A DNA stretch of 64,000 nt, taken from contig NZ_CP134196.1 in the NCBI RefSeq assembly GCF_031585635.1, positions 1,054,001 through 1,118,000 of the forward strand. Reading direction: 5' to 3'. Positions 36,114 to 45,714 of this stretch are shown one piece after another. The stretch's first letter is position 1. Every line of letters begins with the position of its first letter. The DNA is from Paraburkholderia sp. FT54 (GTDB lineage Bacteria; Pseudomonadota; Gammaproteobacteria; Burkholderiales; Burkholderiaceae). The notes beneath the pieces were generated by a model, which saw nothing but the letters and a program-made list of their open reading frames with translations, was not told the origin of the DNA and made no database searches. A program made the position numbers and the translations under genes.

Positions 36114-36812
36114 CTAGAACCGCTCAACCCATGGCCGCAGTTCGACCTCCCACGTCCACGCGCTGCGGTGCTGACGATGAATGTGAAGGTATTCCCTCGC
36201 AATGGCGTCGGGGTCCAGCCATTTGTCGTCCGCGTCGCCGTCTTCCGGACCTCTCGCGCTGCTGGCAATGCCGCCGTCGATCACGAAATGCGCAACGTGA
36301 ATATTCTTTGGCGCAAGTTCTCGCGCCATGCTTTGGGCCATGCCTCGCAGCGCGAATTTGCCCATGGCGAAGGGTGTCGACCCGGGCAGTCCTTTCACGC
36401 TGGCAGTCGCGCCGGTCAGGAGAATGGTGCCATGGCCGCGAGCCAACATGCGCACAGCCGCGGCCTGGGCGACGAGAAAGCCGCCGAAGGCGGTTACTTT
36501 AAAAGCGTCTTCGAGTTTTTGTGGCTCGATCGCTTCGAGCGCCGCGCGATAGCGGCCGCTCGCGTTGTAGACAACCAGATCGGGGGCGCCGAATGTACTT
36601 TCCACGCGCTCAAAGAGTGCCGTGACCTCGTCCGGCCGGCTGGCGTCGCAACTCACGGGCAGGGCGCCCGTTTCGCCGATCAGGTCTGCCAGCTTGCTGG
36701 TGTCGCGCGCCGCGAGCGCGACCTGCATACCCTCCGTCGCGAACAGGCGTGCGAGGGAGGCGCTCAAGCCCTTGCCCGCGCCCACAATCAATGCAGTCTC
36801 AGTGCGACTCAT
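36114..36812 (-). CDS. short-chain dehydrogenase/reductase-like protein with altered active site
   Basis: The 232-residue product has the SDR Rossmann start (ALIVGAGKGLSASLARLFA), VYNASGRYRA in place of N-N-A-G, and the active-site stretch LLTGATASVKGLPGSTPFAMGKFALRG in two parts. Ser/Thr is present, but the usual catalytic Tyr of Y-x3-K is Phe (FAMGK), so classic proton relay is doubtful. Proteins with this change exist in Burkholderiales but are uncharacterised, as far as I know. GGAGGAA precedes the ATG. It converges with the dehydratase-like gene, 19 bases between stops; no functional link is shown. Confidence 0.82.
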   Translation of the reverse strand: MSRTETALIVGAGKGLSASLARLFATEGMQVALAARDTSKLADLIGETGALPVSCDASRPDEVTALFERVESTFGAPDLVVYNASGRYRAALEAIEPQKLEDAFKVTAFGGFLVAQAAAVRMLARGHGTILLTGATASVKGLPGSTPFAMGKFALRGMAQSMARELAPKNIHVAHFVIDGGIASSARGPEDGDADDKWLDPDAIAREYLHIHRQHRSAWTWEVELRPWVERF

Positions 36813-36941
36813 GGTTCCTCCGGAATCAACAGGGGAAGTGCCGCGGCGCGTCGATGCCGCGTCATGCCTCGCTGATTGTAGGCGTTTGCCGCGAACTGGA
36901 CTGAGGTAACCGGATGATGGCGTCGCGTGGTCATCGCGTGC

Positions 36942-37151
36942 TCAATGAGCAGCTTCGATTACGCTCCAGATCCGTTCATTGGAGTCGCCCGTGAATTGTC
37001 TGGCGATAACGGCCCGGCATTTGTCGCAGCGATAGTGCTCGAGGACGAGCGTGCCGTTGCACTCCGCGACACCGATCAGCGTGAGGTTTTCCTGCCGTTG
37101 CACATCGACGGGCCGGCCGTCGATGTCGGAGCATCCGTCGCAGACTTCCAT
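36942..37151 (-). CDS. small four-cysteine (zinc-ribbon-like) protein
   Basis: The 69-residue product begins MEVCDGCSDIDGRPVDVQRQ and later has VAECNGTLVLEHYRCDKCRA. The two C-x2-C pairs (CDGC and CDKC) 38 residues apart suggest a zinc ribbon. AGGAGG precedes the ATG. I do not recognise the family; small proteins of this shape occur in Burkholderiales. A DNA- or RNA-binding role is only a guess. Divergent from the rhamnose locus. Confidence 0.65.
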   Translation of the reverse strand: MEVCDGCSDIDGRPVDVQRQENLTLIGVAECNGTLVLEHYRCDKCRAVIARQFTGDSNERIWSVIEAAH

Positions 37152-37478
37152 GGCGCCTCCTGACGTTCGCATCCATCGCTCATCGCTCAAAAGAAGCCCG
37201 CGCGGAGCCGGCGAAGACTGAGCGGGCCGAACCAGTATCCGGCGCGGTGGAGCGCTTGTGCAAGTGCAAAAAAAATAAATCGAAAGAGGGTTGGATTGGG
37301 TCGTCGGGCCGCCCCATCGATTCACTTTTGTTATCGACCCCTCCAATAGTCGAATTGTTGGCGCATCGCACCGCTCGTATATTGGCTGAAGCGTCAGCAC
37401 AAAAAAGCACTGACCGTACACCAGCTGACATACAACAACACGAGGCATGCCGCTCAGGCCTGTCACAGGAGCACAGCG
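37152..37478 (+). promoter_or_regulatory. promoter region of the first rhamnose operon
   Basis: A good sigma-70 promoter lies here: TTGTTG at 37355-37360, a 17-bp spacer, TATATT at 37378-37383. CCAA (37343-37346) and TTGG (37358-37361) form an inverted pair with 11 bases between, overlapping the -35, which suits a LysR regulator. An A-rich run is at about 37268-37280. The start at 37479 is preceded by AGGAG. The local LysR gene at 41743 is the obvious candidate regulator. Confidence 0.55.
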
Positions 37479-38231
37479 ATGAATCGAATCGATCTGGAGG
37501 GGCGCGTCGTCGCCATTACCGGCGGCGCGCGTGGCATCGGCTACGCGGTGGCGCAACGGGCGCTGAACTCGGGCGCCTCGGTCGCGCTATGGGACGTGGA
37601 CGCCGAACGCCTCGCGCGCAGCCAGCGCGAGCTCAGCGAACTGGGCAAAGTCACGGCAGTCACCGTCGAACTCACGCAAGAGGCCGTCGTCGCCCAGGCC
37701 GTGGCGCAAACCGTCGCCGATCACGGCGCGATCGACGTGCTGATCAACTGCGCCGGCATTACCGGCGGCAACGGCACCACGTGGGAACTGGAGCCCGACG
37801 TCTGGCGCCGCGTGATCGACGTGAACCTGATCGGCCCGTATCTCACTTGCCGCGCAGTCGTGCCGCAGATGCTCAAGCAGGGCTATGGCCGGATCGTCAA
37901 TATCGCGTCGGTGGCCGGCAAGGAAGGCAACCCGAATGCTTCGCACTACAGCGCCTCGAAGGCGGGGCTCATCGGCCTGACCAAATCGCTCGGTAAAGAA
38001 CTCGCGACGAAGAACATTCTCGTCAATGCCGTCACGCCAGCCGCGGCCAAAACCGAAATTTTCGATTCGATGTCGCAGCAGCACATCGACTACATGCTCT
38101 CGAAGATTCCCATGAATCGTTTCCTGTTGCCCGAGGAAGCGGCATCGCTGATTCTGTGGCTCTCGTCCGAAGACTGCGCGTTCAGTACGGGCTCGGTATT
38201 CGACCTGTCCGGCGGTCGCGCAACGTACTGA
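37479..38231 (+). CDS. SDR dehydrogenase, probable L-2-keto-3-deoxyrhamnonate 4-dehydrogenase
   Basis: The 250-residue product is a classical SDR: VAITGGARGIGYAVAQRALN, INCAGITGGNG, RIVNIASVAGKEGNPNASHY with Y-S-A-S-K, and PAAAKTEIFDSM. In the Azotobacter/Sphingomonas type L-rhamnose pathway an SDR (LRA5) oxidises 2-keto-3-deoxy-L-rhamnonate at C4, and this gene sits at the head of a locus with the dehydratase and rhamnose dehydrogenase. The role is from context; the sequence alone says only SDR. It cannot be the sugar dehydrogenase with equal likelihood, because the SDR at 40944 matches that better. It is followed by the MFS gene after 96 bases. Confidence 0.75.
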   Translation: MNRIDLEGRVVAITGGARGIGYAVAQRALNSGASVALWDVDAERLARSQRELSELGKVTAVTVELTQEAVVAQAVAQTVADHGAIDVLINCAGITGGNGTTWELEPDVWRRVIDVNLIGPYLTCRAVVPQMLKQGYGRIVNIASVAGKEGNPNASHYSASKAGLIGLTKSLGKELATKNILVNAVTPAAAKTEIFDSMSQQHIDYMLSKIPMNRFLLPEEAASLILWLSSEDCAFSTGSVFDLSGGRATY

Positions 38232-38327
38232 GCCGCCGCGGAATCACACTGGCGTTAGCTCAGTGGCGGTACACCAGACAAAAAGACGTAGAGCCGCCGT
38301 CCGCGCGTGCTCTGCGAAGGAGATGGT

Positions 38328-39656
38328 ATGGATCCGCATGCGCCCGTTTCACTGGAGGCGATCAACAGCAAGGTGATGCGCCGGCTACTGCCGTTTCTGC
38401 TGCTGATGTACGTGCTGGCGTTTCTCGATCGCGCCAATATCGGTTTCGCGCAGAAGGCCTTGCAGCACGACACGGGTTTGTCGAATGCAGCGTTTGCCTT
38501 CGGTGCGGGCGTGTTTTTCATCGGCTATGCATTGTTCGAAGTCCCTAGCAATCTGCTGTTGCATCGGGTCGGTGCGCGTGCCTGGATGTGCCGGATCATG
38601 GTGACGTGGGGGCTCGTGTCGGCGGCGATGTGCCTTGCGCATACGCCCACTGCTTTCTACACGCTGCGGTTTTTGCTCGGCGTCGCCGAGGCGGGGTTCT
38701 TTCCCGGCGTGATCTATTACCTCACGCATTGGTTTCCGCAATCGTCCCGAGCGCGGGCGGTCGGCGTGTTTTATTTCGGTGCGCCGCTGGCGTTTATTTT
38801 CGGCAGCCCATTGTCGGGGTCGCTGCTCGAATTGCACGGCGTGCTGGGCCTGACAGGCTGGCAATGGCTCTTTCTGGTGGAAGGCGTGCTGGCATCGGCG
38901 GTGGGCGTGTGGGCTTTCTGGTATCTCGACAACCGTCCCGAAGACGCGAGTTGGCTCGAACCGCAAGAGCGCGCCAGCTTGCGCGCGGCTCTCGACGACG
39001 ACGCACTGCTTGCGTCCGCCCACGGCCCGCATCGCATTCTCGCGGCGCTGGTGGATCGCCGTGTGTTGCTGCTGTCCGCGATCTATCTGCTGATCCAGAT
39101 GAGCGTATACGGCGTGATCTTCTATCTGCCGCAACAGGTGGCGGCTTTCCTCGGCACGACGGTCGGTTTGCGCGTGGGTTTGGTCGCCGCGCTGCCGTGG
39201 CTGTGCGCGCTGGCCGTGACCTGGTACGTGCCGCGCCGCGCGGATCGCACGGGCGAGCATCGGCGTTGGGCGGTGGCGTTGCTGATCGTCGCGGGACTCG
39301 GCATTGGCGTGTCGGGACTCGTGCATAGCCCGCTGCTCGGCTTGCTCGCGCTGTGTTGTGCGGCGAGCGGTTTCATCGCGGCGCAGCCGCTCTTCTGGAC
39401 CTTCCCCACGCGTTATCTCACAGGCGCCGCCGCGGCCGGCGGCATCGCATTGATCAATTCGCTCGGCGGACTCGGTGGCTTCATTGCGCCGAGCTTGCGC
39501 ACCGCGGCGGAACGCGCGTTTTCGTCGACCTCGGCGGGACTGGTCGTGCTGGGCGTGTCGAGTCTGCTCGCCGCGCTCATGATCGGCACGCTATTGCGCC
39601 GCGATCCCGCCCAGCCGGGCGCGACTTTCGAAACCTTACTGCCTCGCGCCCGCTAG
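38328..39656 (+). CDS. MFS transporter, anion:cation symporter family (RhmT/YfaV-like)
   Basis: The 442-residue product has twelve membrane helices and the ACS-family pattern: MYVLAFLDRANIGFAQKALQ in helix 1, FEVPSNLLLHRVGARAW, and GVAEAGFFPGVIYYLTHWFP in helices 4-5. ACS members take up organic acids such as glucarate, phthalate or rhamnonate. In E. coli the rhamnonate carrier RhmT is next to RhmD, and here the gene stands just before the dehydratase. Uptake of L-rhamnonate or a related sugar acid is therefore likely. The start 38328 follows AAGGAG. It ends 36 bases before the dehydratase gene. Confidence 0.85.
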   Translation: MDPHAPVSLEAINSKVMRRLLPFLLLMYVLAFLDRANIGFAQKALQHDTGLSNAAFAFGAGVFFIGYALFEVPSNLLLHRVGARAWMCRIMVTWGLVSAAMCLAHTPTAFYTLRFLLGVAEAGFFPGVIYYLTHWFPQSSRARAVGVFYFGAPLAFIFGSPLSGSLLELHGVLGLTGWQWLFLVEGVLASAVGVWAFWYLDNRPEDASWLEPQERASLRAALDDDALLASAHGPHRILAALVDRRVLLLSAIYLLIQMSVYGVIFYLPQQVAAFLGTTVGLRVGLVAALPWLCALAVTWYVPRRADRTGEHRRWAVALLIVAGLGIGVSGLVHSPLLGLLALCCAASGFIAAQPLFWTFPTRYLTGAAAAGGIALINSLGGLGGFIAPSLRTAAERAFSSTSAGLVVLGVSSLLAALMIGTLLRRDPAQPGATFETLLPRAR

Positions 39657-39692
39657 GCGCTCGCTCGACGCACTCATAACGGAGCCCCATTC

Positions 39693-40871
39693 ATGGCCAT
39701 GCCTACCATCCGGCACGTGCGTGCCTTCATCGTCCGCGGCGGCGGTGCGGATTATCACGACCAGCCCGGCGGACACTGGATCGACGATCACATTTCCACG
39801 CCGATGGCGCGTTATCCGGAGTATCGCCAGAGCCGCCAGTCGTTCGGGATCAACGTGCTCGGCACGCTGGTGGTGGAGATCGAAGCGAACGACGGCACCG
39901 TCGGTTTCGCGGTCACGACGGGCGGCGAGATCGGTGCGTTCATCGTCGAGAAACATCTCGCGCGTTTTCTCGAAGGCCAACTCGTGACAGACATCGAGAA
40001 GATGTGGGATCAGATGTACTTCTCGACCTTGTACTACGGCCGCAAAGGCGTGGTGCTGAATACGATCTCGGGCGTCGATCTCGCGTTGTGGGATCTGCTC
40101 GCGAAGGTCCGCAAGGAGCCGGTGTACCAGCTATTGGGCGGTCCCGTGCGCGACGAGCTCGTGTTCTATGCAACCGGTGCGCGGCCTGATCTGGCGAAGG
40201 AGATGGGGTTCATTGGCGGCAAGCTGCCGTTGCAGCATGGTCCGGCCGAAGGCGAAGCGGGCCTCAAGCAGAATCTGGAGAAGCTCGCCGACATGCGCAG
40301 CCGCGTCGGCGACGACTTCTGGCTGATGTACGACTGCTGGATGAGCCTCGACGTGCCGTATGCGACGCGGCTTGCGCAAGCGGCGCACGAATACGGCCTG
40401 AAATGGCTCGAAGAATGCCTGCCGCCCGACGACTACTGGGGTTACGCCGAACTGCGCCGCAACGTGCCACGCGGCATGATGGTGTCCACTGGGGAACACG
40501 AAGCGACGCGCTGGGGCTTTCGCATGCTGCTGGAGATGCAATGCTGCGATCTGATTCAGCCGGATGTCGGCTGGTGCGGCGGCATCACCGAATTGATCAA
40601 GATCTCCGCGCTCGCCGATGCGCACAATGTGATGGTGGTGCCGCACGGTTCATCGGTGTATAGCTATCACTTTGTAGTCACGCGGCACAACTCGCCGTTC
40701 GCCGAGTTTCTGATGATGGCGCCCAAGGCCGACGAGGTCGTGCCGATGTTCACGCCGCTGCTGCTCGACGAGCCGGTGCCGGTGAATGGACGCATGAAGG
40801 TGCCGGACGCGCCGGGTTTCGGCGTGAGGCTGAATCCGGAATGCGCATTGGTGCGGCCTTATCCGCGCTGA
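39693..40871 (+). CDS. rhmD: L-rhamnonate dehydratase
   Basis: An enolase-superfamily enzyme that turns L-rhamnonate into 2-keto-3-deoxy-L-rhamnonate. The 392-residue product matches E. coli RhmD from memory in long blocks: [106 protein letters not shown] and [11 protein letters not shown]. The metal-binding Asp and Glu residues (in DCW, EEC and GEH) and the catalytic His of VPHGSS are kept. Cytoplasmic. GGAG precedes the ATG. This gene is the strongest evidence that the locus uses L-rhamnose by the non-phosphorylating route. Confidence 0.95.
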   Translation: MAMPTIRHVRAFIVRGGGADYHDQPGGHWIDDHISTPMARYPEYRQSRQSFGINVLGTLVVEIEANDGTVGFAVTTGGEIGAFIVEKHLARFLEGQLVTDIEKMWDQMYFSTLYYGRKGVVLNTISGVDLALWDLLAKVRKEPVYQLLGGPVRDELVFYATGARPDLAKEMGFIGGKLPLQHGPAEGEAGLKQNLEKLADMRSRVGDDFWLMYDCWMSLDVPYATRLAQAAHEYGLKWLEECLPPDDYWGYAELRRNVPRGMMVSTGEHEATRWGFRMLLEMQCCDLIQPDVGWCGGITELIKISALADAHNVMVVPHGSSVYSYHFVVTRHNSPFAEFLMMAPKADEVVPMFTPLLLDEPVPVNGRMKVPDAPGFGVRLNPECALVRPYPR

Positions 40872-40943
40872 TAGCGTGCTGTGACGTCGAGGCGCTCGCG
40901 GCGCGTAACCCGGCGCAAAGTCGAACCATAAAAGGAGAATGAC

Positions 40944-41726
40944 GTGCTGCTCAAGGACAAGGTCGTGATCGTCACCGGCGGCTCGCGCGGCATCGGCCGC
41001 GCCATAGCGGTTGCTTGCGCAACCGAAGGCGCGGACGTGGCGATCAACTACTGGGGCGATAACGACGCATCGTATGGACGCCGTTCCGCCGTCGCGGAAG
41101 TGGTCGGCGAAATCGAGGCGCTGGGGCGGCGCGTGATTGCGATCGAGGGCAACGTCGCCGCGCGCGAAACCGGTCAGGAACTGGTGCGCCATACGGTCGA
41201 AGCCTTCGGCAAAGTCGACGTGCTCGCCAGCAACGCCGGCATCTGTCCATTCCACGCGTTTCTCGACATGCCGCCGGAAGTGCTGGAGTCGACGGTGGCC
41301 GTCAATCTGAATGGTGCGTTCTACGTCACGCAAGCCGCCGCGCAACAAATGAAGGAGCAGGGCACGGGCGGCGCGATCGTGGCGACGAGTTCGATCAGTG
41401 CGCTGGTGGGCGGCGGCATGCAAACGCATTACACGCCGACCAAGGCGGGCGTGCATTCGCTCATGCAATCCTGCGCGGTGGCTTTGGGACCGTACGGCAT
41501 TCGCTGCAATTCGGTGATGCCGGGCACCATCGCAACCGATCTGAATGCGGAAGACCTCGCCGACGAAGCCAAGAAAGCCTACTTCGAAAAGCGCATTCCG
41601 CTCGGCAGACTGGGCCGCCCGGAAGATGTCGCCGATTGCGTGACGTTCCTCGCTTCCGACCGCGCGCGCTATGTGACGGGCGCGGCGTTGCTGGTGGACG
41701 GCGGTCTCTTCGTCAACCTGCAGTAA
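40944..41726 (+). CDS. L-rhamnose 1-dehydrogenase (SDR family)
   Basis: The 260-residue product is an SDR that starts LLKDKVVIVTGGSRGIGRAI, with NAGICPFHAF, ATSSISALVGGGMQTHYTPT and K (Y-T-P-T-K). It also has VMPGTIATDLN and a C-terminal GAALLVDGGLFVNLQ. The N terminus and LVGGGMQTHY resemble the characterised Azotobacter and Sphingomonas rhamnose 1-dehydrogenases as I remember them. The enzyme oxidises L-rhamnose to the lactone with NAD(P). The start is GTG at 40944 after AAAAGGAG. It lies 72 bases after rhmD, in the same direction, and ends the first half of the locus. Confidence 0.87.
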   Translation: MLLKDKVVIVTGGSRGIGRAIAVACATEGADVAINYWGDNDASYGRRSAVAEVVGEIEALGRRVIAIEGNVAARETGQELVRHTVEAFGKVDVLASNAGICPFHAFLDMPPEVLESTVAVNLNGAFYVTQAAAQQMKEQGTGGAIVATSSISALVGGGMQTHYTPTKAGVHSLMQSCAVALGPYGIRCNSVMPGTIATDLNAEDLADEAKKAYFEKRIPLGRLGRPEDVADCVTFLASDRARYVTGAALLVDGGLFVNLQ

Positions 41727-41742
41727 CGCGGCGATGCCGATC

Positions 41743-42744
41743 TCAGTTCACCGGAGCCGAAGACACGATCACGGAGTCGGGAGCGGCCGCGGCGGTGTCG
41801 TCGCGCGCGAGCTTGCGCGAGAACCCGCGCAACAGATCGATGAAGCGCAGCGCCGGTTCGGCGAGCGGTTCTTCCTTGCGCGTGAGAATGCCGAAGCCGG
41901 CAAGGCTCTTGCCGATTTCGAGCGGCAGTGCGACGAGCAGCTTGCCGCGCAAATGATCCCGCACCACCGACTCGGGCAGCATCGCCACCGCATCGTAATT
42001 CTCGAGCAATTGCAGCGTAGCGAAGATCGACGCGCATTCGGTCAGGTTCACTGGCGTCGCGAGTCCCGCACGCGCGAGTTCCTCTTCGAACAGTACGCGC
42101 GCCGGACTGGTGACGGGTTGCGCCACCCACGGCCAGTCGATCAGTTCAGGCAAGGTAAGGCGCGCGCGCTGCGCGAGCGGATGCACCGACCGCACCACCA
42201 GCAACAGGGTCTCGCGCGCGAGCGGCTCGAAACTGAAATCGTTGTGTTGCACCGGACTGGTCAATCGCCCGAGCGCCAGATCGACTTCGCGGCGATGCAG
42301 CAATTGCACGACCTGGTCGCTGGTTTCGCCGAGAATGCGCACGTTCAGGAGCGGGCTTTCGGTTTTCAGCGCGGCGACCGCCATGGCCAGCAGATCGGGC
42401 GCGGCGCCCATGATCGCGCCGACGGTCAGCTGCCCGTGACCGCCGCGGCGTTTGACTTCGAGGTCTTCGGCGAAACGGGTCAGCTCGGCCAGCGCGCGCC
42501 GCGCGTAAGCCAGCGTGACCACACCGAGCGGGGTGGGCGTCATGCCGCGCGCGTTGCGCTCGAACAGCAGAAAGCCGAACGCTTCTTCGATATCGCCGAG
42601 CATGCGGCTCGCGCTCGGCTGGGCCACGTTGACGGCCTCGGCGGCCTGATGGAGATTGCGCGCGTCGTCGAGCGCGACGAGCAGTGCGAGGTGTTTGAAC
42701 TTGAGCCGGTTGACGAGTGCGACAGTTGCAGAGGGTTGGCTCAT
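41743..42744 (-). CDS. LysR-family regulator of the rhamnose locus
   Basis: The 333-residue product has a LysR helix-turn-helix (FKHLALLVALDDARNLHQAA, then VNVAQPSASRMLGDIEEAFG) of the GbpR/sugar-responsive type (long N-terminal arm, R-N-A-R-G-M-x-P-T after the domain). The effector domain has GQLTVGAIMGAAPDLLAMAV. Relatives control sugar-binding-protein and sugar-acid genes. It lies inside the locus, opposite to rhaM and with the rhamnose dehydrogenase gene converging on it, so it most likely responds to rhamnose or an intermediate. The start at 42744 is supported by fold; the ribosome-binding site is weak. The longer frame to 42924 is not conserved-looking. Confidence 0.9.
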   Translation of the reverse strand: MSQPSATVALVNRLKFKHLALLVALDDARNLHQAAEAVNVAQPSASRMLGDIEEAFGFLLFERNARGMTPTPLGVVTLAYARRALAELTRFAEDLEVKRRGGHGQLTVGAIMGAAPDLLAMAVAALKTESPLLNVRILGETSDQVVQLLHRREVDLALGRLTSPVQHNDFSFEPLARETLLLVVRSVHPLAQRARLTLPELIDWPWVAQPVTSPARVLFEEELARAGLATPVNLTECASIFATLQLLENYDAVAMLPESVVRDHLRGKLLVALPLEIGKSLAGFGILTRKEEPLAEPALRFIDLLRGFSRKLARDDTAAAAPDSVIVSSAPVN

Positions 42745-42883
42745 GGGGCGGGTGCGATTCGGTTTGTGGATCGCCCAATCCCAACTTCGGATTGAGATGC
42801 TATCGACGCAGGAATTATAGTCGTTCCAGACGCTCCCACGCTTCGCTGGGAAAGCGCCCGGATACGACGGGAGACAGGCCGCA
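42745..42883 (+). promoter_or_regulatory. divergent promoter of rhaM operon with inverted repeat
   Basis: CAATCC (42776-42781) and GGATTG (42789-42794) are exact reverse complements with 7 bases between. The second arm overlaps a promoter-like -35 TTGAGA (42792-42797), which lies 18 bases from a -10 TATAGT (42816-42821). This arrangement, between the LysR gene and rhaM, is what one expects for a LysR-controlled promoter. Confidence 0.55.
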
Positions 42884-43207
42884 ATGGAAACAATCGCTTT
42901 CCGGATGGTGCTCAACCCCGGCATGCGCGAAGAATACGAACGACGTCACGCGCAAATCTGGCCTGAGCTGGTTGATGCATTGCACAACGCCGGTGTGCGC
43001 GACTATCGGATTTTCTTCGATCCGGACTCGCATCACCTCTTCGCCGTGCTGACGCGAAACAGCCATCACACCATGGACGAACTGCCGCAACTCGACGTCA
43101 TGCGCAAATGGTGGGATTACATGGCCGACATCATGCGGACGGCCCCGGATCACACGCCGCTGCAGCAGGCGCTCGAACCGGTCTTTCATTTGAACTCGCT
43201 GAGTTGA
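42884..43207 (+). CDS. rhaM: L-rhamnose mutarotase
   Basis: The enzyme interconverts alpha and beta L-rhamnopyranose. The 107-residue product matches RhaM in length and blocks: AFRMVLNPGMREEYERRHAQ, IWPELVDALHNAGVRDYRIF, FDPDSHHLFAVL and KWWDYMADIM. The active-site His in the RRHxxIWPEL segment and the Trp pair are present. GGGAGAC precedes the ATG at a slightly long distance. Cytoplasmic dimer in characterised relatives. It starts the second operon of the locus, before the lactonase and the ABC importer. Confidence 0.93.
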   Translation: METIAFRMVLNPGMREEYERRHAQIWPELVDALHNAGVRDYRIFFDPDSHHLFAVLTRNSHHTMDELPQLDVMRKWWDYMADIMRTAPDHTPLQQALEPVFHLNSLS

Positions 43208-43264
43208 TTCGATCCGACTGGACCTTAAACCTCGAAACGATCTTCACCGGACGGAGGGCGTCGC

Positions 43265-44158
43265 ATGCAGGTGGTCGATTCGCATATCCATTTGTGGGAT
43301 CTGAAAACGCATCGCTATCCGTGGCTGCAAAACCCGGGCGTGTCGTTCGTGGGCGACGCGCGTGATCTCAAGCACGATTACCTGCTCGACGATCTGTTGA
43401 ACGAAGCGGGCGATATCGAGGTGCTGAAACTCGTGCACGTCGAAGCGAATCACGATCCCGCCGATCCGGTCGAAGAAACACGCTGGCTGCAATCCATTGC
43501 GGATCGCGAGGAATCGCGCGGCATGCCGAGCGCGATCGTCGCGGCGGTGGATTTGTCCGCGCCGAACGCACCGGCTCTGCTCGAAGCGCATGCGTCGTTC
43601 GCCAATACGCGTGGCATCCGGCAGATTCTGAACGTGCACGAGAACAGGCTGTTCGATTACGTTGGCCGTCATTTCATGCGCGAGCCGTCATGGCGCGAGC
43701 ACTTCGCGTTGCTGCGCCGTTACGACATGTCGTTCGATCTGCAACTGTATCCGTCGCAGATGGAAGAGGCGGCAGCGTTGGCGCGTGAACATGGTGACAC
43801 GCAGTTTGTGGTCAACCACGCGGGCATGTTTGTCGATCGCAATAGCGTGGCCGGCTATCGCGCATGGCGCGACGGCATGCGTTTGCTCGCGGGCTGTCCG
43901 AATGTCGCCGTGAAGATCAGCGGACTCGCGATGTTCGATCACCAGTGGACTGTGGAAAGCCTGCGGCCTTACGTGCTCGAAACGATCGATACGTTCGGCG
44001 TCGAGCGCGCGATGTTCGCCTCGAACTTTCCCGTCGACCGGCTATTCGGCTCGTACGCGGATTTGTGGCATGCGTATGCGGCGATTGTCGAGGGCGCGAG
44101 CGTCGCCGAAAAACAAGCGCTGTTTTGCGGGAATGCGGAACGTTGCTATCGCATCTGA
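43265..44158 (+). CDS. amidohydrolase-fold lactonase, probable L-rhamnono-gamma-lactonase
   Basis: The 297-residue product is an amidohydrolase_2 protein. It begins [20 protein letters not shown], with the H-x-H metal site, later has [18 protein letters not shown] and [12 protein letters not shown], and ends with the conserved [13 protein letters not shown]. This group includes sugar-acid lactonases such as fuconolactonase and L-rhamnono-gamma-lactonase (LRA2). The position between rhamnose mutarotase and the ABC importer, with the dehydrogenase and dehydratase in the same locus, supports the rhamnonolactone assignment. Zinc or manganese dependence is likely. GGAGGG precedes the ATG. Confidence 0.85.
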   Translation: MQVVDSHIHLWDLKTHRYPWLQNPGVSFVGDARDLKHDYLLDDLLNEAGDIEVLKLVHVEANHDPADPVEETRWLQSIADREESRGMPSAIVAAVDLSAPNAPALLEAHASFANTRGIRQILNVHENRLFDYVGRHFMREPSWREHFALLRRYDMSFDLQLYPSQMEEAAALAREHGDTQFVVNHAGMFVDRNSVAGYRAWRDGMRLLAGCPNVAVKISGLAMFDHQWTVESLRPYVLETIDTFGVERAMFASNFPVDRLFGSYADLWHAYAAIVEGASVAEKQALFCGNAERCYRI

Positions 44159-44175
44159 AAAGAAGGAGACACGCA

Positions 44176-45714
44176 GTGCAGCAACCCACATCCGCTGTGC
44201 CGAGGCTCGAATTGCGGCATGCAAGTAAATCGTTCGGGCGGGTTCGCGCGCTATCGGACGGCGACCTTGCGCTCTGGCCGGGCGAAGTGCATGCCTTGCT
44301 CGGCGAAAACGGCGCGGGCAAATCGACGCTCGTGAAGATTCTCGCGGGCGTACACCAGCCGGATACCGGCGAGTTGCTGGTGGACGGCGCGGCGCGCCGC
44401 TTTGCGACACCCGCCGAGGCGCGCGACGCCGGGCTCGCGGTCATCTATCAGGAGCCGACGCTGTTCTTCGATCTGTCGATCGCGGAGAACATTTTCATGG
44501 GACGGCAGCCGGTCGACCGCATCGGCCGGATTCAGTACGACGCGATGCGTCGCGAGGTGGACGGCTTGCTGGCGTCGCTCGGCGTCGATCTGCGCGCCGA
44601 TCAGCTGGTGCGCGGTTTGTCGATTGCCGATCAGCAGGTGATCGAAATTGCCAAGGCGTTGTCGCTGAACGCCAATGTGCTGATCATGGACGAGCCCACC
44701 GCGGCGTTGTCGCTGCCGGAAGTGGAGCGGCTCTTTGCCATCGTGCGCAAACTGCGCGAGCGTGACGTGGCGATTCTCTTCATCACGCACAGGCTCGACG
44801 AAGTATTCACGCTGACACAACGCGTCACGATCATGCGCGACGGCGCGAAAGTCTTCGACGGTTTGACCGCCGATCTGAACACCGAGTCCATCGTTGCCAG
44901 GATGGTCGGCCGCGATCTGGAAACGTTCTATCCCAAGGCCGAGCGGCCGCCCGGCGAAGTGCGGCTGTCGGTGCGCGGCCTCACGCGGCTGGGCGTATTC
45001 AAGGACATTTCCTTCGACGTGCGCGCCGGCGAGATCGTGGCGCTGGCCGGACTGGTCGGCGCGGGGCGCAGCGAAGTCGCGCGGGCGATCTTCGGCATCG
45101 ATCCGCTCGATTCGGGCGAGATCTGGATTGCCGGCGAACGTCTGGCGGCAGGCCGGCCCGCCGCCGCGGTACGCGCCGGACTGGCGCTGGTGCCGGAGGA
45201 TCGCCGGCAGCAGGGGCTCGCGCTGGAATTGAGCATCGCGCGCAATGCCTCGATGACGGTGCTCGGACGGCTCGTCAAACACGGCCTCATCTCGACGCGC
45301 AGCGAGACGCAGCTCGCCAATCAGTGGGGCACGCGTCTGCGCCTGAAGGCGGGCGATCCCAACGCGCCGGTCGGCACGTTGTCGGGCGGCAATCAGCAGA
45401 AGGTCGTGCTCGGCAAATGGCTGGCCACCGGGCCGGAAGTGCTGATCATCGACGAACCCACGCGGGGCATCGACGTCGGCGCCAAGGCCGAGGTGTATAG
45501 CGCGCTCGCCGAACTGGTGCGCGACGGCATGGCAGTGCTGATGATCTCGAGCGAATTGCCGGAAGTCCTCGGCATGGCCGACCGCGTGCTGGTGATGCAC
45601 GAGGGGCGTATCAGCGCCGATATAGCGCGCGCCGACGCCGACGAGGAACGCATCATGGGCGCCGCGCTGGGCCAACCGGGACAACCGACTTCACCGCTGG
45701 GACACGCCGCATGA
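44176..45714 (+). CDS. rhaT: sugar ABC transporter, dual ATP-binding protein
   Basis: The 512-residue product has two ABC domains, like the RbsA/XylG family. The first has Walker [29 protein letters not shown] and the loose signature [15 protein letters not shown] with [16 protein letters not shown]. The second has the degenerate Walker [10 protein letters not shown] and the true signature [15 protein letters not shown] with [13 protein letters not shown]. It energises L-rhamnose import at the inner membrane. The start is GTG at 44176 after AAGGAG, chosen over the track frame that begins inside the lactonase gene. The gene overlaps the next permease by ATGA. Names follow rhizobial rhaSTPQ; not the E. 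coli H+ symporter rhaT. Confidence 0.92.
   Translation: MQQPTSAVPRLELRHASKSFGRVRALSDGDLALWPGEVHALLGENGAGKSTLVKILAGVHQPDTGELLVDGAARRFATPAEARDAGLAVIYQEPTLFFDLSIAENIFMGRQPVDRIGRIQYDAMRREVDGLLASLGVDLRADQLVRGLSIADQQVIEIAKALSLNANVLIMDEPTAALSLPEVERLFAIVRKLRERDVAILFITHRLDEVFTLTQRVTIMRDGAKVFDGLTADLNTESIVARMVGRDLETFYPKAERPPGEVRLSVRGLTRLGVFKDISFDVRAGEIVALAGLVGAGRSEVARAIFGIDPLDSGEIWIAGERLAAGRPAAAVRAGLALVPEDRRQQGLALELSIARNASMTVLGRLVKHGLISTRSETQLANQWGTRLRLKAGDPNAPVGTLSGGNQQKVVLGKWLATGPEVLIIDEPTRGIDVGAKAEVYSALAELVRDGMAVLMISSELPEVLGMADRVLVMHEGRISADIARADADEERIMGAALGQPGQPTSPLGHAA

Noticed and set aside
38254..38275. tRNA D-arm-like string (TAGCTCAGTGG)
   Set aside because: No acceptor stem, anticodon arm or T-arm can be built around it; chance similarity in the gap between the SDR and MFS genes.
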